49,227 nucleotides of DNA from Verrucomicrobiota bacterium (GCA_029556615.1 JAKQDD010000235.1:1-49227), one strand, 5' to 3'. Shown: positions 33,853 to 43,073, counted from the first letter of the stretch. Notes: generated from the letters alone by a model not told the origin. Translations and numbers: made by a program.

Positions 33853-35115
33853 CTATCGCTTGGCCAGGACCGTGCGCTCGTAGGTCTTGACCTCAGCAAG
33901 CCAGGCATCGCCCACTGGCGCGTTCCTGGTCAGGCAGTACTGGTCCCAGACCGCGCCGGCGGGAAGGAGCTTCATTTCCTCCATGCGCGCCAGGCGGCTC
34001 GTGTAATCGCGGTCGCGCTCGGCGGCGCGCAGGGCGCCGACGGGGGCCAGGAGGGCCAGGAGGAGGGCCTTGAGCATGTTGCGCGTGCCGATCACCCAGG
34101 CCGCAACCCGGTTGATGCTGGCGTCGAAGTAATCGAGGCCGATCCGCACCCGCTTGAGGTAGCCGCCCCAGACGATCTCCTGGGCAATGGCCTCGAGGTC
34201 ATCGGTGAGCGTGACCACGTGATCGCTGTCCCAGCGCACGCCGCGGCTGACGTGCAGCGCAATCTCAGGCAGGAAACAGAGCACCGACGAGATCTTGTCC
34301 GCGATCCCCTCCGTCGGATGGTAGTGGCCGGCGTCGAGGGTGAGCAGCGTGCCCCGGCTGACGGCGTAGCCCAGGTAAAACTCGTGGGACCCCGGCGTGT
34401 AGCTCTCGGCTCCGATCCCGAAGAGCTTGGGCTCGACCGAGTCGACGTTGAGTCGGCGGTCGATCGTGCGGGCGTAGATGGCATCGAGCGATTCGGCCAG
34501 GCGCTCGCGCGGGCCGCGGCGGTCGGCCGGCGTGTCCTTCATGCCGTCCGGGATCCAGAGATTCGTGAGGCAGGGCGATCCCAGCGCCCGGCCGAAGGCG
34601 GCGCCGATCTCGCGGCAGCGGATGCCGTGCTCGATCCAGAACCGGCGGATCGCCTTGTCCGGATGCGTCAGGGTCAGGCCGCCGTCGACCTTCGGATGCG
34701 AGAAATACGTTTGGTTGAAGTCGAGTCCGATCCGGCGGCTCCGGGCCCAGGCGATCCAGTTCCCGAACGCCGCGGGCGTGAGGGCGTCGCGGTCGCGCTT
34801 GCGGCCGCCCATTTCCGCGTACGAGGCGTGCAGGTTGAACCGGTGCCGTCCGGGGATCAGGGAGAGCGCCGTCTCGAAATCGGCGCGGAGTTGATCCGGC
34901 GTTCGCGCCTTGCCCGGGTAGTTCCCGGTCACCGCCAGGCCGTCGCCCAGGGCCGCCCCCGCGTTTTCGAAACCGCCCACGTCGTCCCCCTGCCAACAGT
35001 GGATCGAGATGGCGACGCGGCCCAAGTCGCGCAGCGCGCGGTCGGTGTCCACGCCTTGTTCGGCATAGCGTTCGCGGGCCAGACGGTAGGCGGATTCAAT
35101 CGAGCGGGTTTTCAT
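33853..35115 (-). CDS. rhaA: L-rhamnose isomerase
   Basis: A 420-aa enzyme that converts L-rhamnose to L-rhamnulose. Visible family features: RVAISIHCWQGDDVGGFE near the N-terminus, FNLHASYAEMGG, IGLDFNQTYFSHPK, the metal-binding strand LFGIGAESYTPGSHEFY, LTLDAGHYHPTEGIADK and RGVRWDSDHVV. No domain is missing. The ATG at 35115 gives the usual start; 32 further codons upstream are unlikely. rhaB and rhaD, the next pathway steps, are not in the window. Confidence 0.95.
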   Translation of the reverse strand: MKTRSIESAYRLARERYAEQGVDTDRALRDLGRVAISIHCWQGDDVGGFENAGAALGDGLAVTGNYPGKARTPDQLRADFETALSLIPGRHRFNLHASYAEMGGRKRDRDALTPAAFGNWIAWARSRRIGLDFNQTYFSHPKVDGGLTLTHPDKAIRRFWIEHGIRCREIGAAFGRALGSPCLTNLWIPDGMKDTPADRRGPRERLAESLDAIYARTIDRRLNVDSVEPKLFGIGAESYTPGSHEFYLGYAVSRGTLLTLDAGHYHPTEGIADKISSVLCFLPEIALHVSRGVRWDSDHVVTLTDDLEAIAQEIVWGGYLKRVRIGLDYFDASINRVAAWVIGTRNMLKALLLALLAPVGALRAAERDRDYTSRLARMEEMKLLPAGAVWDQYCLTRNAPVGDAWLAEVKTYERTVLAKR

Positions 35116-35229
35116 GGTTTCTGGGACCGGAGTGTGCCAGAGGGCGAACGGGCTTGGCCAACGGAAAAAAGCCGGCGGCGGGCGCAGCCGGGCCGCGCCG
35201 GTTCTTCCCACAGGCCCGGCTGCCGGGCG

Positions 35230-36897
35230 TCACCGGGCGCAGAACAGGACGAGGAGCTGCGCCGAGAGGACGCGGAGCAGCATGGTGAGTGGATACACCG
35301 TCGCATAGGCGATCGAGGGCGCATCGGATCCGGTCATCGAGTTCGCGAAGGCCAGGGCGGGCGGGTCCGTCATGCTGCCGGACAACACGCCGCAGAGACT
35401 GCTGAAGTTCATCTTCCCGAAGCGGCGGGCGGCAACGCCGACCAACAGGATTGGCAGCAGCGTGATCAGCGCGGCGGCGGCCATCCAGGTGAGGCCCGGT
35501 CCCCGGGTGAGCGTGGGGAGAAACTGATCGCCGGCGCGGAGGCCTACGCAGGCCAGGAACAGCGTGATGCCGAGCTCCCGAAGCATGAAGTTGGCGCTCA
35601 GCGGCATGTAATAAATCAGCGGCCCGATCCGGCCCACGCGGCTGAGGATCAAGGCGACGAGAAGCGGGCCGCCGGCCAAACCGAGCTTGACCGGGGCCGG
35701 CATCTGGCCCAGGTGGACCGGCCAACTGCCGATCAGCACGCCGAGGGCAATCCCGACGAAGATCGGCACAATCTGCGGATGGTTCAATTGCCGCGGGGAA
35801 TCCCCCAGCGCGTCGGCCGCCTTCCCGATGTCCTCCTCCGCGCCGACCAGCAGGACGGTGTCCGCGAATTGAAGCCGGAAGGAGGGCGTGGGGGTGAACT
35901 CGATCTCGGCGCGGCTGACCCGGGTCACGGCCACGCCGAAGGCCTCGAGTCCCAGGTCGCCGAGGTGTTTCCCCAGAACCCGGTTCCGCGTGACGACCAC
36001 GCGGCGCGTGGTGACCTTGCTGGGAAGGTTGCGCAGGTCGACTTCGGCGGGCTCGCCGAGCAGGACCTGCACCTCGTGCAGCCTCGAAGGAGACCCGACC
36101 GCGAGCAGGACGTCCCCAACCCGCACGGCGGTCTCGCCGGTGACCACATGGATCTCCGTGCCCTTCCGGATTCTCGAGAACACGACGCCAGGGCCTGCAA
36201 GACCGCGGACGCGATCCACCGTCAGACCCTCGAGGCTGGGGTTCCGGACCTCGATGTTGAGGGTGCCGAGCTTGGGGTGGCTCGATTCGAGTTGGCGGGC
36301 GAACTCGGCGGCCTCGGCGGCGGGCTGGATCGCGAACCCTCGGCGGAGGATGCCCATCGTGAGGATGATCCCGAGGATGCCGAACGGGTAGGCGACGGCG
36401 TAGCCGAGGCCCGGGAGCTGGGCGGCCTCGGGCGTGGTTTGGGGGAGATTCAGCAGGGCCTGTTGGGCGGCGCCCAAGGCGGGCGTGTTCGTGGTGGCGC
36501 CTGCGAAGAGGCCGACCGCCACGCGGATGTCGATTCCGCCCCAGTGGATCAGGGCGAGGGTCATGAGCACGCCGAGGCCGACCACTGCCGCGGCCAGCAG
36601 GTTCAGGGGAAGCCCCGAGCGGCGGAGCGACGCCACAAAGCCGGGGCCCACTTGCATGCCGATCGTGTAGACGAACAGAATCAGGCCGAACTCCTGCACG
36701 AACTCCAGAACCTGCGGGTGGACCTGGAATCCGCAATGGCCAAAGGCCAGCCCGCTGAACAGAACGCCCGCGACGCCGAGGCTGACGCCCCGGAACTGGA
36801 GGCTGCCCAGGAAGACGCCGGCGGCTGCGACCATGCTCAGCGCGAGCAGCGCATGCGCGATGCTTTGGCCCAGCAGCAGTTCAACCAGCCAGTCCAT
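35230..36897 (-). CDS. AspT/YidE/YbjL-type transporter with two RCK_C domains
   Basis: A 555-aa protein. Two membrane halves (residues about 1-190 and 375-555, each with about five or six segments; for example EFGLILFVYTIGMQVGPGF and GITLFLACVGLRAGDQFL in the paired positions) flank two TrkA-C/RCK_C regulatory domains (about 205-370). This is the architecture of the aspartate:alanine exchanger family. The substrate is unknown. An R element starts directly at its ATG (36897) and fills the whole gap to the next gene, so its promoter must lie within or beyond the element. Confidence 0.9.
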   Translation of the reverse strand: MDWLVELLLGQSIAHALLALSMVAAAGVFLGSLQFRGVSLGVAGVLFSGLAFGHCGFQVHPQVLEFVQEFGLILFVYTIGMQVGPGFVASLRRSGLPLNLLAAAVVGLGVLMTLALIHWGGIDIRVAVGLFAGATTNTPALGAAQQALLNLPQTTPEAAQLPGLGYAVAYPFGILGIILTMGILRRGFAIQPAAEAAEFARQLESSHPKLGTLNIEVRNPSLEGLTVDRVRGLAGPGVVFSRIRKGTEIHVVTGETAVRVGDVLLAVGSPSRLHEVQVLLGEPAEVDLRNLPSKVTTRRVVVTRNRVLGKHLGDLGLEAFGVAVTRVSRAEIEFTPTPSFRLQFADTVLLVGAEEDIGKAADALGDSPRQLNHPQIVPIFVGIALGVLIGSWPVHLGQMPAPVKLGLAGGPLLVALILSRVGRIGPLIYYMPLSANFMLRELGITLFLACVGLRAGDQFLPTLTRGPGLTWMAAAALITLLPILLVGVAARRFGKMNFSSLCGVLSGSMTDPPALAFANSMTGSDAPSIAYATVYPLTMLLRVLSAQLLVLFCAR

Positions 36898-36985
36898 TAG
36901 CGAGGCGCGGAAGAGAGGGTCCGGAAAGGCAGGGAGGCTTCACGGGATCGCGGACTTCGTTAGGTCTGAGGCGGTGCCTCGCCAA
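36897..36985 (+). repeat. R element filling the AspT-type / radical SAM gap
   Basis: TTAGCGAGGCGCGG at the left end and GGTGCCTCGCCAA at the right. The T of its first base is the complement of the A of the transporter's ATG, and the radical SAM stop codon begins 3 nt after its other end. Confidence 0.88.
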
Positions 36986-36987
36986 CA

Positions 36988-37893
36988 TCAAAACACCTCG
37001 ACCGGCAGGCCGGTTCCCGCCCGGACGGCGTGGGCGATGCGCGAGAGGCTTTTCAGGGAGAGGTGCTCGCACTCCGGGTGCATGGTCGGCCGCATGGCCG
37101 AGTAGATCTGGACCAGCGAAATGCGGGCGCCGGCCTCCTTCAACTCCCGGAGGCGCTCGATGAACTGGTCGATCTCTCCCGAGGGCGGCTCCTCGCCGTG
37201 GAAGCGGGGGAAGAGGCTCTGAATGACGATCGGGCGGTGCCGGCCGACGAGCAGGATGTTTTCGAGGACCTTCTCGATCGGGACCGCGGGCCGGTCGATC
37301 CGCTCGATGTAAGCCCGCGTGCCGCCATCCAGCTTCAGCCAGAGCTCGTCCTGCGGGGTGAGGGTGTGGAGGCCGGCCTGCACCGCCGGCAGGTCCAATC
37401 CCGTCGCATTCGAGATGAGGACGACCTTGAAGAACGGGTACTTGGAAAGGGCGCGCAGGTGGACGATGGCCTGGACCGCCTCACGGAACGCCGGGCACAG
37501 CGTGGGCTCGCCGTCCCCGCTCAAGGCCACGTGCCGCAATTCCAGCAGCTCCGGAGGCAGCGACTTGAACCCGGGCAGGCTGTGCAACCGTCCGTCGAGC
37601 GCCAGAGCCAGCGCATGATCCAGCTCCTGGACCATGACCCCCACATCCAGCCCGCGATCCCGCCCCGGGACCTCCCGGTTCACTTCGCAGTAGACGCAGT
37701 CGAAGTTGCACTTCTTGTCGGGGTTCATGTTGATCCCGACGCAGAGGCCGTGGGCCCGGGGCGATACCACGACGTAGACAAACCGGTGGTTCAGGAAATT
37801 CCGGGCATAGCCGCACGCCGTCTCCCATGCACCGCCCGCGTGGGGCGGCTCGTGGGGCGGGTGGCTCGAGTTGTGTTCGACGGCTGTTCCCAT
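36988..37893 (-). CDS. radical SAM protein
   Basis: A 301-aa enzyme with the iron-sulfur motif CNFDCVYC (Cys62, 66, 69). The next motifs are VALSGDGEPTLCPAF (GGE-like, SAM site), VLISNATGLDL and LWLKLDGG. A family of small Verrucomicrobia/Planctomycete radical SAM proteins has this pattern, but I cannot name a reaction. The ATG at 37893 is chosen; the frame is open upstream to 38139 but that part is poor in family features. It is divergent from the lipoprotein gene at 38072. Confidence 0.87.
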   Translation of the reverse strand: MGTAVEHNSSHPPHEPPHAGGAWETACGYARNFLNHRFVYVVVSPRAHGLCVGINMNPDKKCNFDCVYCEVNREVPGRDRGLDVGVMVQELDHALALALDGRLHSLPGFKSLPPELLELRHVALSGDGEPTLCPAFREAVQAIVHLRALSKYPFFKVVLISNATGLDLPAVQAGLHTLTPQDELWLKLDGGTRAYIERIDRPAVPIEKVLENILLVGRHRPIVIQSLFPRFHGEEPPSGEIDQFIERLRELKEAGARISLVQIYSAMRPTMHPECEHLSLKSLSRIAHAVRAGTGLPVEVF

Positions 37894-38071
37894 AACCGGA
37901 TCCGTCCGCGGGACCCTGATAAGCTGCACAGACCCCGGGAGCTTTCGGCTGTTTCCCACTCTGCCGCGGCGGCTGCGCGGGGCGCTTTCCCCCATTTGTG
38001 AAAGACTCACCATTATTTGACATGGCGCAGCATTGCGCTCGCCGCGCCCGCCGCGTAGGCTGGCGCCTGCC
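37894..38071. promoter_or_regulatory. divergent promoter region, radical SAM / AmiE-NamZ fusion
   Basis: This 178-nt spacer has an AT-richer island around 38003-38025. A TTGACA at 38017-38022 matches a -35 on the plus strand, but I find no matching -10. Confidence 0.3.
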
Positions 38072-40444
38072 ATGTGTCGCCACCGATTCGCCTTGCTCCT
38101 GCCGGCGGCTCTCGTCGCCTGGCTGTTCGCCGGATGCACCTCGGGCCCCTCGCCGCGTCGGTCCTCGCCGCCCGTTACGGCCGTGTTTCACGCGCCGAAA
38201 CTGGCGGAGATCGACGCGGCCATTGCCGAGGCGATCGCGGGTCAGCGGTGTCCGGGGGCTGTGCTCTGGCTCGAGCGCAGCGGGGTCGCCTACACCAAGG
38301 CTTACGGCCGGCGCGCCGTCGTGCCCGCGCCGGAGGCCATGACCGAGGACACGATCTTTGATCTCGCTTCCCTGACGAAGGTGCTGGCGCTGACCCCGGC
38401 GGTGATGCAACTCGTCGAGCGCGGGCGGTTGGGCCTCGACGATCCCGTGAGCCGGCACCTTCCCGAGTTCACGGGCGACGGCAAGGAGGCAATCACCGTC
38501 CGCCAGCTGCTGACCCACACCTCGGGGTTGCGACCCGATGTCAGCCTCAAGCCCGAGTGGTCAGGCACCGAGGCGATCCTGCGACTCGCGTGCGCGGAGA
38601 AGCTGCAGGCGCGCCCGGGCGAGCGTTTGATCTACAGCGACACCGGACCGATTCTGCTGGGCGAGGTGGTGCGCCGGTTGACCGGCCGGCCGTTGGACCA
38701 GTACTTGACGGAGGAAGTCTACAAGCCGCTGCGGATGACCCGGACGCGGTTCAATCCGCCGCCGGACTGGGGGCCGCAGATCGCGCCCACGGAGGTCGAG
38801 CAGAACCGGCCGCTGCGCGGCATCGTCCATGACCCCCGCGCCCGCCGGATGGGCGGCGTCGCGGGACACGCCGGACTGTTCTCGACGGCCTCGGACATTG
38901 CCCGCTTTGCGCGGATGATGCTCAACCGGGGCGAGCTCGAGGGCGTGCGCGTGTTCCGGCCGGAGACGGTGGATCTGATGACGCGGGTTCAGACGCCGGC
39001 GGGGATCGAGGCGCGGCGGGGGTTGGGGTGGGACATCGATTCCTCGTACGCCGGGCAGCGCGGCTCGGTATTCCCGGTGGGGGGCTATGGCCATACGGGC
39101 TGGACCGGGACGTCGCTTTGGATCGACCCGTTTTCGCGGACGTTCGTGATCCTGCTGTCGAACCGGAACCATCCGGACGAGAGCGGGAGCGTGGGCGCGC
39201 TGCGCCGTCGCGTGGCGACGCTCGCCGCCGAGGCGGTGATCGGCTTCAACTTCGCTTATGTCCCCGGGGCGCTGCCGCCGTCGACGCTGGGCGCGAGCCG
39301 GTCCGCGACCCCGACGCGGGCGGTCCGCAACGGGGTCGACGTCCTGGCCCAGCGTGATTTCGCGCCGCTCAAGGGGCGGCGGGTGGGTTTGATCACGAAC
39401 CACACCGGCCATGACCGGGAGCGGAATCCGACGATCGATCTGTTCCACCGGGCGAAGGACGTCACGCTGGTGGCCCTGTTCAGCCCCGAGCACGGGATCC
39501 GCGGCGCGCTCGACGATTCGGTGGGCGACAGCACGGATCCGGCCACCGGGCTGCCGGTCTATAGCCTGTACGGCCAGCGGCGGGAGCCGTCGGCGGAGCA
39601 GCTGCGCGGGATCGACACGCTGGTGTTCGACATCCAGGACATCGGCTGCCGGTTCTACACTTACATTTCGACCATGGGCCTCGCCATGGACGCCGCGTCG
39701 AAAGCCGGCATCAACATGGTCGTGCTCGATCGCGTCAACCCCATCGGCGGCGAGAGCCTCGACGGCCCGGTCCATACGGGGCCCTCGACGTTCACCGCCT
39801 TCCACCGGCTGCCCCTGCGCCACGGGATGACCGTGGGCGAGCTGGCCCGGCTCTTCAATGCCGAGCGCGCCCAGCGCTGCGACCTCACCGTCATCCCCGT
39901 CGAGGGGTGGTCGCGCGGGCTCTGGTTCGATCAGACCGGCCAGCCGTGGACGCATCCCTCACCCAACATGCGGAGTCTCACGGCGGCCACGCTCTACCCG
40001 GGCGTCGGGTTGCTCGAGACCACCGCGCTTTCCGTCGGCCGCGGCACCGGAACCCCCTTCGAGATCGTCGGCGCCCCCTACGTCAAGGACGTCCGGTTCG
40101 CCGCCGAACTGAACCGCGCCGGCCTGACCGGGGTGCGGTTCGTTCCCGTCCGCTTCGTTCCGACGGCCTACGTCTACAAGGACAAGGCGTGCGGTGGCGT
40201 GCAGATTGTGCTGACCGACCGCGATCGCTGCGACGTCGTGAACGTCGGACTCCTGATGGCGTCCGTGCTGCACCGGCTCTATCCCGAGTCGTTCGATCTC
40301 GACAAGTTCAACCGGCTGCTGCAGCACCCGCCGACGATCGAGGCGATCCGCGCAGGCAAGTCGATCGCCGAGATCCGGGCGTTGTGGCGCCCCGACCTCG
40401 ACGAGTTCGCCAAGCGCCGGAAGCCCTGCCTCCTCTACGATTGA
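38072..40444 (+). CDS. lipoprotein fusing an AmiE-like serine hydrolase to NamZ (DUF1343)
   Basis: A 790-aa protein. The N-terminus is a lipoprotein signal (LLLPAALVAWLFAGC). Residues about 45-400 are a beta-lactamase-fold serine hydrolase: SLTK (Ser100, Lys103), YSDTG and GHTGWTGTSLWIDP. Residues about 415-790 are DUF1343, the exo-beta-N-acetylmuramidase NamZ fold: RVGLITNHTGHDR, LFSPEHGIRG, DTLVFDIQDIGCRFYTYI and SPNMRSLTAATLYPGVGLLE. In Bacillus the homologous AmiE and NamZ are separate products of a muropeptide-recycling cluster. Here both steps, peptide removal and release of terminal MurNAc, could occur on one envelope-anchored protein. The ATG at 38072 gives the lipobox at the right distance. 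Confidence 0.92.
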   Translation: MCRHRFALLLPAALVAWLFAGCTSGPSPRRSSPPVTAVFHAPKLAEIDAAIAEAIAGQRCPGAVLWLERSGVAYTKAYGRRAVVPAPEAMTEDTIFDLASLTKVLALTPAVMQLVERGRLGLDDPVSRHLPEFTGDGKEAITVRQLLTHTSGLRPDVSLKPEWSGTEAILRLACAEKLQARPGERLIYSDTGPILLGEVVRRLTGRPLDQYLTEEVYKPLRMTRTRFNPPPDWGPQIAPTEVEQNRPLRGIVHDPRARRMGGVAGHAGLFSTASDIARFARMMLNRGELEGVRVFRPETVDLMTRVQTPAGIEARRGLGWDIDSSYAGQRGSVFPVGGYGHTGWTGTSLWIDPFSRTFVILLSNRNHPDESGSVGALRRRVATLAAEAVIGFNFAYVPGALPPSTLGASRSATPTRAVRNGVDVLAQRDFAPLKGRRVGLITNHTGHDRERNPTIDLFHRAKDVTLVALFSPEHGIRGALDDSVGDSTDPATGLPVYSLYGQRREPSAEQLRGIDTLVFDIQDIGCRFYTYISTMGLAMDAASKAGINMVVLDRVNPIGGESLDGPVHTGPSTFTAFHRLPLRHGMTVGELARLFNAERAQRCDLTVIPVEGWSRGLWFDQTGQPWTHPSPNMRSLTAATLYPGVGLLETTALSVGRGTGTPFEIVGAPYVKDVRFAAELNRAGLTGVRFVPVRFVPTAYVYKDKACGGVQIVLTDRDRCDVVNVGLLMASVLHRLYPESFDLDKFNRLLQHPPTIEAIRAGKSIAEIRALWRPDLDEFAKRRKPCLLYD

Positions 40445-40451
40445 GCGGCGC

Positions 40452-40721
40452 CTACCCGAAGGCGGCTTGGATCCAGGCCAGGAGCAGGCCGTACGCGGCC
40501 AGGTTGACGATCAGACCCAGGCCGGCAAGGGCACAGCCCCAGGCCAGACAGCGCCGGCCCGGGTTCCAGCCCTCCGGATCCGCTGCCCGCATCTGGAACC
40601 GGCGGACGATGGCGGAGATGGCGTAGGGCAGGCCGAACCAGGGAATGAGGCTCGCCGCGCCGTGGCGGAGGCAGCGCTGGCTGCCCTCGAGAATTGCAAT
40701 CTTCTGTTCGGCAGTGGGCAT
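40452..40721 (-). CDS. 89-aa membrane protein ending the secretion operon
   Basis: A small protein with two hydrophobic segments (LIPWFGLPYAISAIV and ALAGLGLIVNLAAYGLLLAW) separated by a basic, Trp-containing loop. No family is recognised. It starts 3 nt after the stop of the GspK-like gene, so it is probably co-transcribed. It is convergent with the AmiE/NamZ gene, 7 nt apart. Confidence 0.75.
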   Translation of the reverse strand: MPTAEQKIAILEGSQRCLRHGAASLIPWFGLPYAISAIVRRFQMRAADPEGWNPGRRCLAWGCALAGLGLIVNLAAYGLLLAWIQAAFG

Positions 40722-40724
40722 GAT

Positions 40725-40961
40725 TCAAGGGGATGGCGTCGGCGCTGTCGCTCCGGCAGCGGGCGCCGGCAACGTCGGGGCGGGGGTGGGGGCGGCGAAC
40801 TTCCGGAGCTGTCGTTTCTCGACGAGCTGCAGCTCCTGTTTCAGGGCGCGCAAGACAGCCTGGTTGCCCGCCATGAACGCCAGCATGAGAATCAGCAGGG
40901 CAAGCACGACCACCACGGCGGTCCCGCGTTGGTGCCGATGGGGATGGAATCGAATTCTCAT
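40725..40961 (-). CDS. tiny GspK/PilX-like pseudopilin
   Basis: A 78-aa protein with a prepilin-like N-terminus: HQRG then TAVVVVLALLILMLAFMAG, lacking Glu at +5, as in GspK. A short charged helix (LKQELQLVEKRQLRKF) and an Ala/Pro-rich tail follow. The large globular domain of GspK (about 300 aa) is absent. The ATG at 40961 overlaps the stop of the upstream pseudopilin (ATGA). Confidence 0.75.
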   Translation of the reverse strand: MRIRFHPHRHQRGTAVVVVLALLILMLAFMAGNQAVLRALKQELQLVEKRQLRKFAAPTPAPTLPAPAAGATAPTPSP

Positions 40962-41530
40962 GGTGTGGCGTCCGCGGCAGCCACGGCGGCAAAGGTGAAT
41001 TGCGGCGTCACCCGCGCCGCCTTCAGGCGGGTGGGCAGTTCGACTTCCCACCGCCACCAGGCCACGTGGCGGCCGGCGTCCCTGATGAACCGCGACGTGG
41101 CGACGGCAGGGAGGACGGGCTCGACCCGGCCGTTCGGATCCGTGCCGCGCCAGACCGAGTTCGTGACCACCAGGTAGTGGATGGTGCCGCCCGCCACGGG
41201 AATGTCGAGGAGCGTGGTGCCGTCCGCAGTCTGAAGGCGGACGGGGCCGGTGGCCTGCCGGATATCAGCCCGCCAGCGCTCGCCCGCCTTCACGGTGCGC
41301 GCGAGATCATCCGCGTTCCGCCGGAGGTGGCGCGAGAAGGAGAGCACCTCGTAAAAGGAAGCCAGGGCGACGCCGATGACGACCATCAGGACGGAGACGT
41401 AGACGAGGCACTCGATGAGCATGATGCCAGCCTGGCGGCGCTGCGGGACGCGCCCCGAGGAGAGCGTGATCCCGCGGCTGCCGGAATCGAGGCGAGGCGT
41501 CGAGAAGGCGCTGGCCGCGTCGAGTTTCAT
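40958..41530 (-). CDS. minor pseudopilin, GspJ-like
   Basis: A 190-aa protein with a prepilin peptidase site AG-IMLIE (Glu at +5) after a 36-residue leader and the hydrophobic helix CLVYVSVLMVVIGVALASFY. The remainder is predicted beta-rich (WRADIRQATGPVRLQTADGT), as in GspJ. The start at 41530 gives an ATGA overlap with the stop of the upstream pseudopilin. The leader is unusually long; a closer start might be used. Confidence 0.82.
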   Translation of the reverse strand: MKLDAASAFSTPRLDSGSRGITLSSGRVPQRRQAGIMLIECLVYVSVLMVVIGVALASFYEVLSFSRHLRRNADDLARTVKAGERWRADIRQATGPVRLQTADGTTLLDIPVAGGTIHYLVVTNSVWRGTDPNGRVEPVLPAVATSRFIRDAGRHVAWWRWEVELPTRLKAARVTPQFTFAAVAAADATP

Positions 41531-41913
41531 GGCAGTGTCACCTCCCGCACGACGGCGCCGCCGCGATCCGGGCGTTCCGGATGCCACGCCAGTCGAACAT
41601 GGCGGCCGTTGATTCCCAGCTCGAACCGGCCCCGGGGCAGGTGCCGGGCCGCCTCGGCGCGGGGCGCGTAGCGCTGCGTGCCCTGGGGGAAGGCCTGCCA
41701 CTCGCCCGCAGCCAGGACTTCGAGTTCGCCGTCCACGATCTCCATGGCGACCGCCCGGTGGTAATAGGCGCGGCAGAGCTTCTGTTCGCCCAGGAGGCCG
41801 AGGCCGATCGGCAGGACCGCGATGCTCACCATGCTGATGGCGATGATCAGCTCGGTGGTGAGCATGCCCCGGCGGGCCTGCCGGCACCGGGTGAGGGGAG
41901 AAGAGGTCACCAT
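41527..41913 (-). CDS. minor pseudopilin, GspI-like
   Basis: A 128-aa protein with the prepilin site RRG-MLTTE (Glu at +5) and hydrophobic helix LIIAISMVSIAVLPIGLGLL. The C-terminal part is short. It overlaps the stop of the upstream GspF gene by 7 nt and the next pseudopilin by 4 nt, so the set is tightly coupled. Confidence 0.82.
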   Translation of the reverse strand: MVTSSPLTRCRQARRGMLTTELIIAISMVSIAVLPIGLGLLGEQKLCRAYYHRAVAMEIVDGELEVLAAGEWQAFPQGTQRYAPRAEAARHLPRGRFELGINGRHVRLAWHPERPDRGGAVVREVTLP

Positions 41914-43055
41914 AACACGCCTGTGTGGATGAGTTGGATCAGGAACCCGTGCACCCCGACCGCGAGGAGGCCCACATAGAAGCCGTTCAACAGCACCAGC
42001 CCGGCGGTTGCGACCTGGGCGGCGACCTGTTCGCCGCGGAACGCTCGAGCCGTGAGCGCTTCATGCCAGCCGACGAGCGAGGTCTCGAACCGGCCGGGCC
42101 CCTGCGCCGCGTTCTCGAGGCGCCAGAGGAACTCGCCCGCGTCGTCCAGGTGCCGGACCGCCTCGGGCAGCCGTTTCCCGGACTCGAGGTCGCGTCGCAT
42201 GCGGTCGGCGCGTCGTTCGATCTCGCGGTTGGCAGTGCTCAGGGCGGCGAGGCGCACGGCCTGGCCCTCGGGCACGCCGCTGTCCAGCAGCAGCGAGAGG
42301 ACGGCCGAGAAATCCCGCTGCAGCCGCTGCCGCCGCCAGGGAATGCACCACGCGAGCCAGTCCGGGAGCCCGGGGGCGATCCGCGAGACTTGCCGCGCCA
42401 GCCGCGGACCGCCCACATACGCCAGGGCGAATACCAAAAGACCGAAGACCAAAGCCGCCTGCGAGGCGATCAGGGGCACCCGCAGCTCCGCCAGCGTCAA
42501 CAGCAACGGAAGCTGGCCGCCGCCCATGTCCTCGGCAATCTGCACGTACTTCGGCACCACAAACACCATCAGCATCAGGTAACACGCCACCCACACCGGG
42601 CCGAGGATCACGGTCAACAGCAGGAGGTAGTCCCGGGCGTCATGAGCGGTCCACACCGCCGGCACGAGGTCGCCCAGGCGCTCCCGGCAGATCGTCAGCA
42701 CCCGCCGCACATCCCCCGTCTCGATCCCGATCCGCAGCAGCGCCGCCACCCCAGGCGGCAGGAAACCAGGCACCCGATCGAGGGCTTCGGGGAAGCTGCG
42801 GCCAGCCTCGAGATGCGCCGCCAGCAGATGAAACCGCAAGCCGAGCGCGGTGTCGCTGCTCGAGGCGGCCCCGATCACGATCGCCTCGGGACTTTCCCCG
42901 CGCCGGAGTCCGGAGTCCAGCAGGTCGATCAGCAGGTGAGCCCGCTCCCGGCGCCGGACTGGCAGGCTCAACCCCTGGTAGCACGCGTAGCCCAGCCCCG
43001 CGAAGACCACCGGGACCGCCAACCAGAAGAGGACGATGAGCAGTGGGTTGTCCAT
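41907..43055 (-). CDS. GspF-type inner-membrane platform protein, second copy
   Basis: A 382-aa protein of the T2SS F family. Two cytoplasmic helical domains (about 35-150 and 245-345; the second with DFSAVLSLLLDSGVPEGQAV) alternate with membrane segments (LLIVLFWLAVPVVFAGLGY, LLLLTVILGPVWVACYLML, and one at the C-terminus). Unlike the usual F protein it starts with a membrane segment. It sits 18 nt after the first gspF gene. Two adjacent F proteins in one operon suggest a heteromeric platform. Confidence 0.88.
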   Translation of the reverse strand: MDNPLLIVLFWLAVPVVFAGLGYACYQGLSLPVRRRERAHLLIDLLDSGLRRGESPEAIVIGAASSSDTALGLRFHLLAAHLEAGRSFPEALDRVPGFLPPGVAALLRIGIETGDVRRVLTICRERLGDLVPAVWTAHDARDYLLLLTVILGPVWVACYLMLMVFVVPKYVQIAEDMGGGQLPLLLTLAELRVPLIASQAALVFGLLVFALAYVGGPRLARQVSRIAPGLPDWLAWCIPWRRQRLQRDFSAVLSLLLDSGVPEGQAVRLAALSTANREIERRADRMRRDLESGKRLPEAVRHLDDAGEFLWRLENAAQGPGRFETSLVGWHEALTARAFRGEQVAAQVATAGLVLLNGFYVGLLAVGVHGFLIQLIHTGVLW

Positions 43056-43073
43056 GGACGTGCTTTCAGGCTT

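Noticed and set aside
32473..36900. 1475-aa plus-strand open frame
   Set aside because: It is the antisense of the NCS1 permease, rhaA and the AspT-type transporter, which have clear family motifs. High GC keeps antisense frames open.
37894..38139. upstream extension of the radical SAM protein to 383 aa
   Set aside because: The added residues overlap the divergent lipoprotein gene and lack conserved motifs; ATG 37893 is adequate.
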